Shown here: piece by piece, positions 9,901 through 15,570 of the stretch
How the letters are laid out: every line of letters begins with the position of its first letter
Position numbering within the stretch: position 1 is the stretch's first letter
Assembly (NCBI GenBank): GCA_902491215.1
Contig: CABUGV010000040.1
Location: 1-32,025 of the forward strand
Direction of reading: 5' to 3'
Length of the DNA stretch: 32,025 nucleotides
Source of the DNA: 43-108 sp001915545
Lineage (GTDB): Bacteria; Bacteroidota; Bacteroidia; Bacteroidales; Bacteroidaceae
Notes under the pieces: model-generated
Database searches by the model: none
Told to the model about the DNA's origin: nothing
The model's input: the letters and a program-made list of their open reading frames with translations, nothing else
Position numbers and translations under genes: made by a program

Positions 9901-10120
9901 CGAAGTCACTTGTAAGAGTAACCTTGTGCAGTTCCTCGGCCTTGAGAGATGCAAAATATGCAGGAACCTCACGTGCTTTAAGCTTATTCAGATTAGAGCA
10001 AACCTCTTCACGCATGATACTTAAAAGCGTATCATTGTTGGCATTTTGCGCATTAACAGAGCATATTAATGCAGATGAAATAAGGCCAAGCAACACAAAT
10101 CCTTTTACAAAGTGCTTCAT
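6908..10120 (-). CDS. Secreted tandem TldD/PmbA-like protein with altered catalytic motif
   Basis: This 1070-residue protein has a signal peptide (about 1-24, ending VNAQ). It contains two TldD/PmbA-like repeats. Repeat one spans about 30-550 and includes SGPVIISEDVAAALL, DDEGVMGQR (374-382), SNGHGR and GRCGSP with Cys527. Repeat two spans about 580-1070 and includes YRGPVLYVDDEAV, ADGQRHASLTVIENGKL and ISPKAVLLEDVEL. In metalloprotease TldD the segment after SGPV...LL is HExxxH; here it reads NRILGR (319-324), so two zinc ligands are missing although the later Cys is kept. An HELIGH stretch at 365-370 falls where relatives have a non-catalytic loop before DDEG. It therefore may be inactive or rearranged. 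The gene lies 70 bases after a small secreted paralogue and is visibly more GC-rich than it. Cytoplasmic TldD/TldE pairs trim peptides; a role for this exported form is unknown. Confidence 0.82.
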   Translation of the reverse strand: MKHFVKGFVLLGLISSALICSVNAQNANNDTLLSIMREEVCSNLNKLKAREVPAYFASLKAEELHKVTLTSDFGLSSTDDVHTRVLAPYVRVSSPQWDNYAGRGRTTFAEIFDDPGIYTIALPLKGCDPSIVRNAVRKGLEHSYAEGVLAYRSMLDRGDTTGQEYDSLLSFSAAPSVFYYEADMSEEEKNIDKSQLCRYIDDASRIFREYEDLRLGRVSLISLVKRTHFVNTEGTVIAQNRRTFTLVVEAGAKAADGTMCRLEDDVFTFSQSGLPSPSELEKKVRSLAERVVAVSKAPQVDEYSGPVIISEDVAAALLNRILGRRLESKRRDSDLDDFYKFKGQRILPPAFQVYADPTLKSYKGHELIGHYMYDDEGVMGQRVECIKNGVLQQYVTGRTATDGFFKSNGHGRSCAGLEPVAQMSNLIVESSEPYSDEELRAMLVAELKKQGMEYGFYIRSANCGYAVRESARENAKIDMIPVEVYRVFADGREDQLMRGARMKGNPVELLSHIEAAGREAHVYTGRCGSPKGFIEMSVVSPALYLSRVEMKSDKAGERNSSVSAFVQSTGDRTPAADTPLDSVIFEAMADEMGHVLGKIQSECDEVPLLVDFLLDRTVTTEVVSSSGACLNAVDGKVDNRLSVSVIAGDSTAVSSTRPYALSQTMMPDSLDYWMLRRSLALKSDSAYIDACRQVDDIRQKSKADGDAGAAASQVPRKLPPAVWMGRSAFDGACTAVSMEKLADSLSAVFMEYPHVVSNKVTVSQKRSNYYRLTSDGQKIMQPDTLFGIKARVEVECGGRTAGDTYTLNVGGMGDLPTEEEIKAELRTFAEHLCRKCGADSMVENYRGPVLYVDDEAVNLFRLSLSSNMLFGTYADIDSEVYPSFLSVSQIGEDTEYNGMKLKGFRQVDADGQRHASLTVIENGKLKHRLSGRFSAAGSPESTGNSVFVRIGGEIRVRTGLYAIRVQSDKTVPLRKLYRKLLKSAKDAGLDHAYIVRSSRTAPDELLRVDVSTGKEKLVVGNIVKPDSRRAVMKIKDASEEEIVHPGYGGGGIFISPKAVLLEDVELNVKD

Positions 10121-10190
10121 AATCTTATATTTTTTGAGGATGAGAAGAAAAACAGGAATACGATATATTTATTCCACCAAGAACATGCAA

Positions 10191-10835
10191 TCACCGTATC
10201 CTCACAGCATGTTTTTCATGCCATGCCCTGATATTTTCTTTTGTTTTGGTATATATTCTGACGACGTTGAATGGTGACACGCCCTTCAAATCTTCAATTT
10301 CTGATGAACTTACAAGCTCTGCCGCCAAAACATATCCTCTGTCAATACGGTAAGATTTGGAATCATTGAATATAATACGCTCGTTTATCATATACATACA
10401 AGGAGCTTTCAAGTCCGGATAAAATTCATTTCTTATGGAGTCAAGCGAAACCAAATCCAGCTTAACCTCACTTGATGACAAATTAATAAAGCCCTTTTTG
10501 TATTCTACGCCATTTATTACAAGCGGTTTTTCTTTAAGTTTTTTGGGATCCACCACAATAAAGTTGTCTGTGCCGTCGATACCGCGCAACACAACCGGAT
10601 TCATGCTTATGCCAACATCCTTTTTCAACATCAATGTGCTCAAATCGATACCTATCGGATTCTTTACAAACTCGCCGTTAACAGCAAAAGCAATACCAAA
10701 ATTGTTGAAATCTGAATCGTACAACCAGTGAAAACTGTTGTCAGGACCATCACCGTCTTTGCTTTGTGCATATACTGGTTGGTATATGAACAGAGATATC
10801 AAGCATAATGCTATAAGTTTTGATATAATTCTCAT
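10191..10835 (-). CDS. Secreted protein of unknown function, paralogue of the next gene
   Basis: From the ATG at 10835 it has 214 residues (an ATG at 10844 would add three). The start MRIISKLIALCLISLFIYQPVYAQ is a signal peptide. The mature part shares a pattern with the protein encoded at 10912-11571: DxDFN, VNGxFVK, INGxxY, SSxVxLDL, YPxxxxPCxYMxN, SYRIDR, ELxSS and a final RIYTKT. The one conserved Cys sits in PCMYM. The C-terminal segment ending in VRIYTK faintly recalls the end of a TonB plug domain, but no transmembrane barrel is present. The family was not recognised. It is probably co-transcribed with its paralogue (gap about 76 bases) and the TldD-like gene (gap 70). Confidence 0.72.
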   Translation of the reverse strand: MRIISKLIALCLISLFIYQPVYAQSKDGDGPDNSFHWLYDSDFNNFGIAFAVNGEFVKNPIGIDLSTLMLKKDVGISMNPVVLRGIDGTDNFIVVDPKKLKEKPLVINGVEYKKGFINLSSSEVKLDLVSLDSIRNEFYPDLKAPCMYMINERIIFNDSKSYRIDRGYVLAAELVSSSEIEDLKGVSPFNVVRIYTKTKENIRAWHEKHAVRIR

Positions 10836-10911
10836 AAGAAACATATTATAAAATACACTTTTGTTTTATCTATCGCCTTAGAATACATATTTATCGCACT
10901 TGAATATGCTC

Positions 10912-11571
10912 TCATTTAAGTCTGACAGTGCCTTCCTTATGCGGATAATCCTGCATATTGCGCTCGGTTTTTGTATAAATTCTTATTATGCTGAATTCCG
11001 GCACATTCTTCAGAGCTTCAAACTGCTTTGAAGATATCAGTTCAGTGTCCAAGATAAAGTTTCGGTCTATACGGTAAGACTCAACGTCATCGAACACAAG
11101 ATGTTTGTTAAGCATATATACACACGGACCAAGAACTTCCGGATAACGCTCCGACTTGATATCGTCAAAGGAAGCAAGATCAAGCTCCACATCAGACGCC
11201 GTAAAATTGAAGATGCCAGTATAACCAGCTCCGTTTATCAAAACCGGAGCATTCTTCGTAGCAAAATGAGGCAGCTTCACTGTATCATTATCGGTCAATA
11301 TTGCAAAAGACGGCCTTATGTCAATTCTGAAATCATCCCGCGAGCACAGTGAATCTAGGTTGACTCCTGCATAGCTTTTTACAAAAACGCCGTTCACCAT
11401 GTGCCCGATCTCAACACTGTTGAAATCCTTGTCAAAAAACTCATCAAAACCCTCGTTTGCCTTACTCCATATTTTTTTATTGCCGTCATCTGTCAAATCC
11501 TGAGCACAAGCCGAAGAAAAAACGAACATAGAAATCAAGCACATTACAGTGCATTTTAATGTAATCTTCAT
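10912..11571 (-). CDS. Secreted protein of unknown function, first paralogue
   Basis: This protein has 219 residues when started at the ATG at 11571; an upstream in-frame ATG at 11601 would add ten residues (MIILILNLNS) in front of a normal signal peptide (MKITLKCTVMCLISMFVFSSACAQ) and is less likely. It is clearly related to the gene downstream: DKDFNSVEIG, VNGVFVK, LINGAGY, ASDVELDL, YPEVLGPCVYML, SYRIDRNFIL, ELISS and IIRIYTKT match position by position. No catalytic motif is visible. It is the first gene of a minus-strand group of exported proteins that ends with the TldD-like protein and the remnant of a third copy. Confidence 0.72.
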   Translation of the reverse strand: MKITLKCTVMCLISMFVFSSACAQDLTDDGNKKIWSKANEGFDEFFDKDFNSVEIGHMVNGVFVKSYAGVNLDSLCSRDDFRIDIRPSFAILTDNDTVKLPHFATKNAPVLINGAGYTGIFNFTASDVELDLASFDDIKSERYPEVLGPCVYMLNKHLVFDDVESYRIDRNFILDTELISSKQFEALKNVPEFSIIRIYTKTERNMQDYPHKEGTVRLK

Positions 11572-11688
11572 ACTATTAAGATTTAAAATCAAGATTATCA
11601 CTTTTCAATATCACCTCATTGGCAACGTCCTCAAATAGAATAAATATCCACCATTTTAATGACGTAATGCTTTAAGGTTAACATGTAG

Positions 11689-11719
11689 CAAATTTAATAT
11701 ATTTATTTTTACCCCCCCG
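11689..11719 (-). promoter_or_regulatory. Possible promoter with a G7 tract at the -33 position
   Basis: On the minus strand TAAATTTG (11696-11689) fits the -7 consensus. About 19-20 bp upstream, where TTTG would be expected, lies a run of seven G (11718-11712 on the plus strand as C7), itself preceded by a T7 run. The spacing suggests the homopolymer could affect promoter strength. The rest of 11602-11904 is AT-rich and holds only this element and the hairpin at 11829-11872. Confidence 0.35.
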
Positions 11720-11828
11720 AAAAAAATATGTTATTTAACAGCTTTACCGCTGAATATCAATAATATACTGAGAAAATGCCATGCTTATGTCGCAAAAACA
11801 AACAAAATACAAAACAATATAGGCATAA

Positions 11829-11872
11829 CACAAGAGGCATGCAACCCGTGCCAGAATTGCATGCCTCTTGTG
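11829..11872 (-). terminator. 16-bp perfect hairpin, probable terminator
   Basis: Positions 11829-11844 (CACAAGAGGCATGCAA) and 11857-11872 are exact reverse complements around a 12-base loop. It lies about 33 bases beyond the stop of the UPF0158-like gene on the minus strand and is followed there by a moderately T-rich stretch (GTTATGCCTATATTGTTTTG). Confidence 0.7.
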
Positions 11873-11904
11873 CGTTCTAAGAAATCCACAAATCTTCTAT
11901 TAGA

Positions 11905-12375
11905 CTAATCCTTACTTTCCATACTTTCCTCAAGAATACGATATACATACTTTTCGCAAGCCTTACGGCGGAATTCGTACCACTGATTTGCTACACTGCT
12001 GGAATTTATAAAATGGTTGAACTTTGAAAAGTCCTTATCATCGCTCAAAATTATCTGAAGCGTATCTTTTTCGTTTCCGTCAGGTAGATACTCGGTGAAA
12101 TCGTGTATCATGCCCCATAATTCATCTGTACTCATGGGGGAAATCTTTACGACCGACGAATTGTTGTCCGAACCGGAAGAAAACGACATCTCCTGTCCGA
12201 ATGATGAAGAATCGGGCATCATGGACACTCCCCAAAGCGAAGTGCTTGGAGCTTGGGCGACTTCAAATGTTTCAAGATTAACGAAAACTGTCGCGCCATC
12301 GGAAGCCAAGCCGTCAGCAATATCTTTGACGGCTTTCTTCTTTTTCTCTTCAAGGTTTTTTCTTGATATAAGCAT
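11905..12375 (-). CDS. UPF0158-like cytoplasmic protein
   Basis: With the ATG at 12375 the protein has 156 residues and no signal peptide or membrane segment. An upstream TTG (12420) keeps the frame open but is not supported by a ribosome site. The N-terminal AVKDIADGL...TVFVNLETFEV and the C-terminal DFSKFNHFI...VANQWYEFRRKACEKYVYRIL follow the layout of UPF0158 proteins (a strand pair with 'LETGEV', then a helix with W-F/Y-x-F). The middle (about 45-75) is a Ser-rich low-complexity linker. The function of the family is unknown. It is followed by a strong hairpin and preceded by a 300-base region carrying an 11-bp palindrome and a repeat array. Confidence 0.65.
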   Translation of the reverse strand: MLISRKNLEEKKKKAVKDIADGLASDGATVFVNLETFEVAQAPSTSLWGVSMMPDSSSFGQEMSFSSGSDNNSSVVKISPMSTDELWGMIHDFTEYLPDGNEKDTLQIILSDDKDFSKFNHFINSSSVANQWYEFRRKACEKYVYRILEESMESKD

Positions 12376-12452
12376 AAGCAGGATTAGATATCCAAAGTGA
12401 ATACTATAATTATCCGACAAGGCGAATCAAAAAGCCTCAACGGATATTCAAA

Positions 12453-12479
12453 CAATGCAAATGTATGTCATTTGCATTG
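12453..12479. promoter_or_regulatory. 11-bp inverted repeat overlapping a -7-like box
   Basis: CAATGCAAATG (12453-12463) and CATTTGCATTG (12469-12479) pair perfectly around a 5-base loop. On the minus strand TACATTTG (12465-12458) within it fits TAnnTTTG, with a TTTTG 23 bp upstream, slightly too far. It sits about 80 bases before the UPF0158-like start, so it could be an operator on its promoter. No factor is known. Confidence 0.45.
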
Positions 12480-12590
12480 AACTCTAAACAAAACGGGCAA
12501 TAAAATATGTTTACGGACACGAACAACAGACATACCAGACGATTTCATCGAAGAATTTCAAATCATATACACATAAGCATATACAAACGC

Positions 12591-12700
12591 GAGGGCTCAC
12601 AGCACAAATTACGAGGGCTCGGAAATAAAATTCTGAGCGCCCGCAAAACAAAATACGAGCGCTCAGAATTCTTAATGCGGGCGCTCGCAGTAAACGAAAT
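12591..12700. repeat. Five-unit 22-bp repeat array with GC-rich palindromic cores
   Basis: Five units of exactly 22 bp start at 12591, 12613, 12635, 12657 and 12679. Each opens with an 8-base core (GAGGGCTC, GAGGGCTC, GAGCGCCC, GAGCGCTC, GGGCGCTC) and continues with a 14-base, mostly A-rich spacer. With flanks, the cores approach the palindrome TGCGAGSGCTCGCA. Two perfect long stems compete for the same bases: 12629-12640 with 12659-12670 (12 bp), and 12635-12645 with 12676-12686 (11 bp). The period is not a multiple of three, so it is not coding. It lies 27 bases after the yraN stop in a 300-base gene-free gap. Confidence 0.85.
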
Positions 12701-12727
12701 ACTTCTAAAAAAAGAAAAAGCAGCAGG

Positions 12728-13105
12728 TCAGCGGGCTGTCAGCGGAAGACCGAAAGCATTGGGGAAATGCTCCAGTTCAAAATCGTTTTCGTCCTTGCAC
12801 AAGATGGATATGATGTCGAAGCGATAGAACATATCAATGTCGAACTCACGCACATAAAGGTCGGCGGCCTTGCAGATATGCCTGATTTTCTTCGAATCCA
12901 CCGCATCTTCCGGACGTTGAACAGAACCAGGGCGTCTGGTTTTCACCTCCACAAAGACGATTTCACCGTCTATTTCAGCCACGATGTCCAATTCATATCC
13001 TTTGTGAAGATTCCAATTGACATGACGGATAGTATATCCTTTGCGGGCGAGATATTCGGCAGCGAGTTCCTCACCGGTCTTTCCGAGTTCACTGGCTTTA
13101 GACAT
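12728..13105 (-). CDS. yraN: YraN / UPF0102 endonuclease-like protein
   Basis: This 125-residue protein has the full UPF0102 layout: GKTGEELAAEYL at the N-terminus, then ELDIVA (Glu38, Asp40) and VFVEVKTR (Glu53, Lys55). Together these form the restriction-endonuclease-like (D/E)xK core, and the basic DSKKIRHI helix follows. The family is thought to act on Holliday junctions or other DNA structures, but its cellular role is not settled. The length is normal for the family. The start at 13105 lies 3 bases after the stop of the SDR gene upstream, so the two are translated from one transcript. Confidence 0.92.
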   Translation of the reverse strand: MSKASELGKTGEELAAEYLARKGYTIRHVNWNLHKGYELDIVAEIDGEIVFVEVKTRRPGSVQRPEDAVDSKKIRHICKAADLYVREFDIDMFYRFDIISILCKDENDFELEHFPNAFGLPLTAR

Positions 13106-13108
13106 ATA

Positions 13109-13858
13109 TCATTTGCTTTTCTTGTTTGTGTGTATATTCATGCGTTCCCAAATGAATCCGGGTATAAGCGACCAGAAGAAAGTAACTATTGCGTATACCC
13201 AATCTATCACAACAACACGTTTTCGTCTGGAGATAGCCTTAACAATGTCTTCGGCCACCTTGCCGGCATCGAGCTGAAACGGATAATACTGATCGCCATC
13301 GAGCAGATGTGTCTTTACAAAGCCGGGACGAATGTCGGTGAAACATATATCAAGACGCTCCATTCGGGCAAGCTGGGAAAGGCACTGAAGATATGTGTTC
13401 TGAAATCTCTTTGATGCCGAATAGGCCGGTGCGGCACCCAGGCCGCGTGTTCCGGCAATGGATGAAACAGCGACAATATGTCCGCGGCCGGCAGAACGGA
13501 AATATGCAAATGCGGCATCTATCAATCTGACGAAACCGCCGCAGTTGGTGGATATAGTGTCAGACTCTATATCCGGATTGAGCATACGATTCTGGTGTCC
13601 GATTCCTGCACAATGCAGATACACGTCCATTCCACCGAGCTTTTCAATCAGTTCTGCCAAATGTTCGGGTGAATCGGAAGAAGTTACATCGATTCTTTCA
13701 CAAACGACCCGTTCAGGACAGATGCGTCTCACCTCTTCAAGCATATCTGCACGGCGTCCGGCCACACCGACATGCCATCCTTGCCTGATATAGAGCTCTG
13801 CGACCTTACGGCCTATTCCGGAAGTTGCACCGATTATGACAATACGTTTAGCATCCAT
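13109..13858 (-). CDS. Short-chain dehydrogenase/reductase with C-terminal hydrophobic segment
   Basis: This is a 249-residue classical SDR. The Rossmann motif IIGATSGIG (Gly10, Gly14, Gly16) binds NAD(P), LHCAGIG replaces the usual NNAG strand, VSS (Ser132/133) and YSASK (Tyr146, Lys150) supply the catalytic residues, and DIRPGFV follows. An Arg-Arg pair after the second strand (GRRADML) suggests NADPH preference. Residues about 210-235 (VVVIDWVYAIVTFFWSLIPGF) are strongly hydrophobic and could anchor the enzyme to the membrane. The substrate is unknown; lipid-linked or keto-sphingolipid-type substrates are possible by analogy with other membrane-bound SDRs. It is the middle gene of a three-gene operon (gaps 13 and 3 bases). 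Confidence 0.9.
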   Translation of the reverse strand: MDAKRIVIIGATSGIGRKVAELYIRQGWHVGVAGRRADMLEEVRRICPERVVCERIDVTSSDSPEHLAELIEKLGGMDVYLHCAGIGHQNRMLNPDIESDTISTNCGGFVRLIDAAFAYFRSAGRGHIVAVSSIAGTRGLGAAPAYSASKRFQNTYLQCLSQLARMERLDICFTDIRPGFVKTHLLDGDQYYPFQLDAGKVAEDIVKAISRRKRVVVIDWVYAIVTFFWSLIPGFIWERMNIHTNKKSK

Positions 13859-13871
13859 ACACGGAGAAACT

Positions 13872-14177
13872 TCATTTCTTGATTATACGCTCGCACTCGA
13901 AAATATCTCCAACACGCAGATAGACCATATATCTGCCCTGGGGCATGTTGCGCATATCGAACTTGACCTCGCCTCCACGTACATAATCACTGGCAGTGAA
14001 ATTTGCTCCGGTACTTCTGATTTCGACCTTGCACAGCTGGTCCTCATACTTTTCAGGAAGTACAACCTTCAAGGAATCATAAACAGTCGGAACAACATAC
14101 TTGTTGCTGTCGGCATTTTCGCAGGCATCCAATCTGAAAAAGACTGATGCAAAAATCATAAACAGGATGTAACGCAT
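13872..14177 (-). CDS. Small exported protein of unknown function
   Basis: This 101-residue protein starts with a signal-like segment (MRYILFMIFASVFFRLDAC). Cys19 after LDA could be a lipobox, though the Asp is atypical. The rest (SLKVVLPEKYEDQLCKVEIR ... NMPQGRYMVYLRVGDIFECERIIKK) reads as a small beta-sandwich. Its end resembles the 'GxYxVxxxxG ... xxxxK' close of secretion-tail or DUF3244-like domains, without strong support. It is the first gene of an operon with the SDR and yraN, under a clear promoter. Confidence 0.7.
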   Translation of the reverse strand: MRYILFMIFASVFFRLDACENADSNKYVVPTVYDSLKVVLPEKYEDQLCKVEIRSTGANFTASDYVRGGEVKFDMRNMPQGRYMVYLRVGDIFECERIIKK

Positions 14178-14193
14178 ATTTTTCAGTTTTCGG

Positions 14194-14225
14194 CAAAGAT
14201 AATGAAAGGTGACAGCTGAGACAAA
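14194..14225 (-). promoter_or_regulatory. Bacteroidota-type promoter of the small protein-SDR-yraN operon
   Basis: On the minus strand TTTG (14225-14222), 20 bp, TATCTTTG (14201-14194) is a near-perfect consensus promoter. The ATG follows at 14177, giving a very short leader of about 10 bases. Confidence 0.75.
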
Positions 14226-14328
14226 TTGAAAGCAAGAATTTCATTTTGGCCCGGCCAACCATCATCACACATATATAAATATATTCTAAATATAGACTGA
14301 AGATTCCACAACATAAAGCAATAATTAG

Positions 14329-14336
14329 TATATTTG
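14329..14336 (+). promoter_or_regulatory. -7 box (TATATTTG) before the peptidyl-tRNA hydrolase gene
   Basis: TATATTTG fits TAnnTTTG and lies 22 bases before the ATG at 14359. No TTTG is present at the ideal upstream distance. It is divergent from the promoter at 14194-14225. Confidence 0.5.
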
Positions 14337-14358
14337 ACTGACCACATATATATGAGTT

Positions 14359-14772
14359 ATGGAAGAACGCAAAGTGAAACAGGTTATAATTATGCGCAAA
14401 GACCTACAGATGCGCAAAGGGAAAATGATTGCACAGGGTGCTCACGCTTCAGTCGACGCATTTCTGCAGCTGTTCAAGAACTGGTCGGACAAAGACGGAG
14501 TACACTATCATCTGAACTACACAAAAGATTCGTTTCTGGAAAAATGGATGGACGGCTCGTTCGCCAAGATATGCCTCTATGTTGATTCAGAGGATGAACT
14601 TGTGAATCTCTACGAACGGTTCTGCAACGAAAAGCCTGAAATACCTGCCGCACTCATAACTGATGCAGGAAAAACGGAATTTCATGGTGAGGAAACTGTT
14701 ACATGCATGGCGGCAGGACCTTATTGGGCAGACGAAATAGACGAATTCACCAGACATCTCAGCCTACTGTGA
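14359..14772 (+). CDS. pth2: Peptidyl-tRNA hydrolase 2 (archaeal/eukaryal type)
   Basis: This 137-residue protein matches the PTH2 fold along its whole length: KQVIIMRKDLQMRKGKMIAQ, then GAHASVDAF (the conserved Q-x-A-H-A-S region), AKICLYVDSEDELVNLYE, PAALITDAGKTEF and a final TCMAAGPYWADEID. PTH2 releases peptides from tRNA that has dropped off the ribosome. Most bacteria use the unrelated Pth1, so this form is less usual in bacteria. The insertion with NWSDKDGVHYHLN (about 41-55) lies in the variable loop. It is the first gene of a plus-strand group with a B3/B4-domain gene 50 bases downstream, another tRNA-linked protein. Confidence 0.88.
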   Translation: MEERKVKQVIIMRKDLQMRKGKMIAQGAHASVDAFLQLFKNWSDKDGVHYHLNYTKDSFLEKWMDGSFAKICLYVDSEDELVNLYERFCNEKPEIPAALITDAGKTEFHGEETVTCMAAGPYWADEIDEFTRHLSLL

Positions 14773-14822
14773 CATAAGAGCAGCAAACTGCTGAAGCTGA
14801 TGCAAAACAGTTATATCAGACA

Positions 14823-15494
14823 ATGGAACACAAGAAAATAAAAGTATCGGACAAGATACGCTCCGCTTGTCCTGAATTTACAGGCGCGGCTGTATATGCA
14901 GAGTTCTCAAACAGCAAGTATTCTGAAGGCTTATGGAAAGAAATAGACGAATATATCGCTGAATACAGAAACAGATATACAACTGAATCCATAAAAATGA
15001 TGCCGTCGATACAAGCCACCAGGCAGGCCTACAAACGATGCGGAAAGGATCCGAGCAGATACAGGCCATCGGGCGAAGCTCTGGTAAGAAGGACTCTCCA
15101 AGGCAAGGACCTTTACCAGATTGATACATGCGTGGACCTGATAAACCTTGCATCGATAGCATACGGCTACAGCATCGGCGGCTTCGACTACGACAAGATT
15201 GAAGGCGATGAAATCGTGCTAGGCATAGGCGAAGAGGGTGAACCGTATGAAGGCATCGGCCGCGGCATGCTCAACATTGCAGGAATGCCTGTTTACCGCG
15301 ATTCCATCGGCGGCATCGGCACACCGACAAGCGATAACGAAAGAACAAAGATAACGCCTGAGACAAAACGTCTGCTGGCTATCGTAAACGGATATGACGG
15401 CAACAAGGAAACCGTCATGGCCACAGCTCAGTATATTGCATCTTTGCTGTCAAAATATGCAGAAAGCAAAGATGCAGAAATAGATACTTTCTGA
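14823..15494 (+). CDS. B3/B4 tRNA-binding-domain protein
   Basis: This 223-residue protein is made up of the B3/B4 domain, which in phenylalanyl-tRNA synthetase beta chains performs editing. Visible landmarks are SIQATRQAYKRCGKDPSRYRPSGEAL, then LYQIDTCVDLINLASIAYGYSIGGFD, and further on GRGMLNIAGMPVYRDSIGGIGTPTSDNERT. No synthetase domains are attached. Free-standing B3/B4 proteins are widespread; a role in clearing misacylated tRNA or free amino-acid esters is inferred from the domain only. It sits between pth2 and dnaE (gaps 50 and 76 bases) and is probably co-transcribed at least with pth2. Confidence 0.85.
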   Translation: MEHKKIKVSDKIRSACPEFTGAAVYAEFSNSKYSEGLWKEIDEYIAEYRNRYTTESIKMMPSIQATRQAYKRCGKDPSRYRPSGEALVRRTLQGKDLYQIDTCVDLINLASIAYGYSIGGFDYDKIEGDEIVLGIGEEGEPYEGIGRGMLNIAGMPVYRDSIGGIGTPTSDNERTKITPETKRLLAIVNGYDGNKETVMATAQYIASLLSKYAESKDAEIDTF

Positions 15495-15570
15495 AAACAG
15501 ACAGAAAGTGCAGCATAGACGCTGCTCGAAAACAAACAAAAAATAAATAAGAAATACAGGGAAAAAGGTT

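Noticed and set aside
10191..10260. TonB plug domain in the secreted paralogues, suggested by the terminal VRIYTK
   Set aside because: Only a few residues resemble a plug end; there is no barrel and no other plug landmark.
9825..10277. A 150-codon open frame on the plus strand
   Set aside because: It lies antisense to the TldD-like gene start and the end of the small secreted gene, both of which have clear signal peptides or family motifs; no protein features of its own.
12591..12700. The 22-bp array as a CRISPR
   Set aside because: The cores are only 8 bases, the spacers share A-rich composition rather than unique sequences, and no cas gene is nearby.
12767..13414. A 215-codon plus-strand open frame
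   Set aside because: It crosses yraN and the SDR gene on the opposite strand, both strongly supported by catalytic motifs.
15510..15525. Small hairpin GCAGC/GCTGC between the B3/B4 gene and dnaE
   Set aside because: A 5-bp stem without a T tract is too weak to call a terminator.
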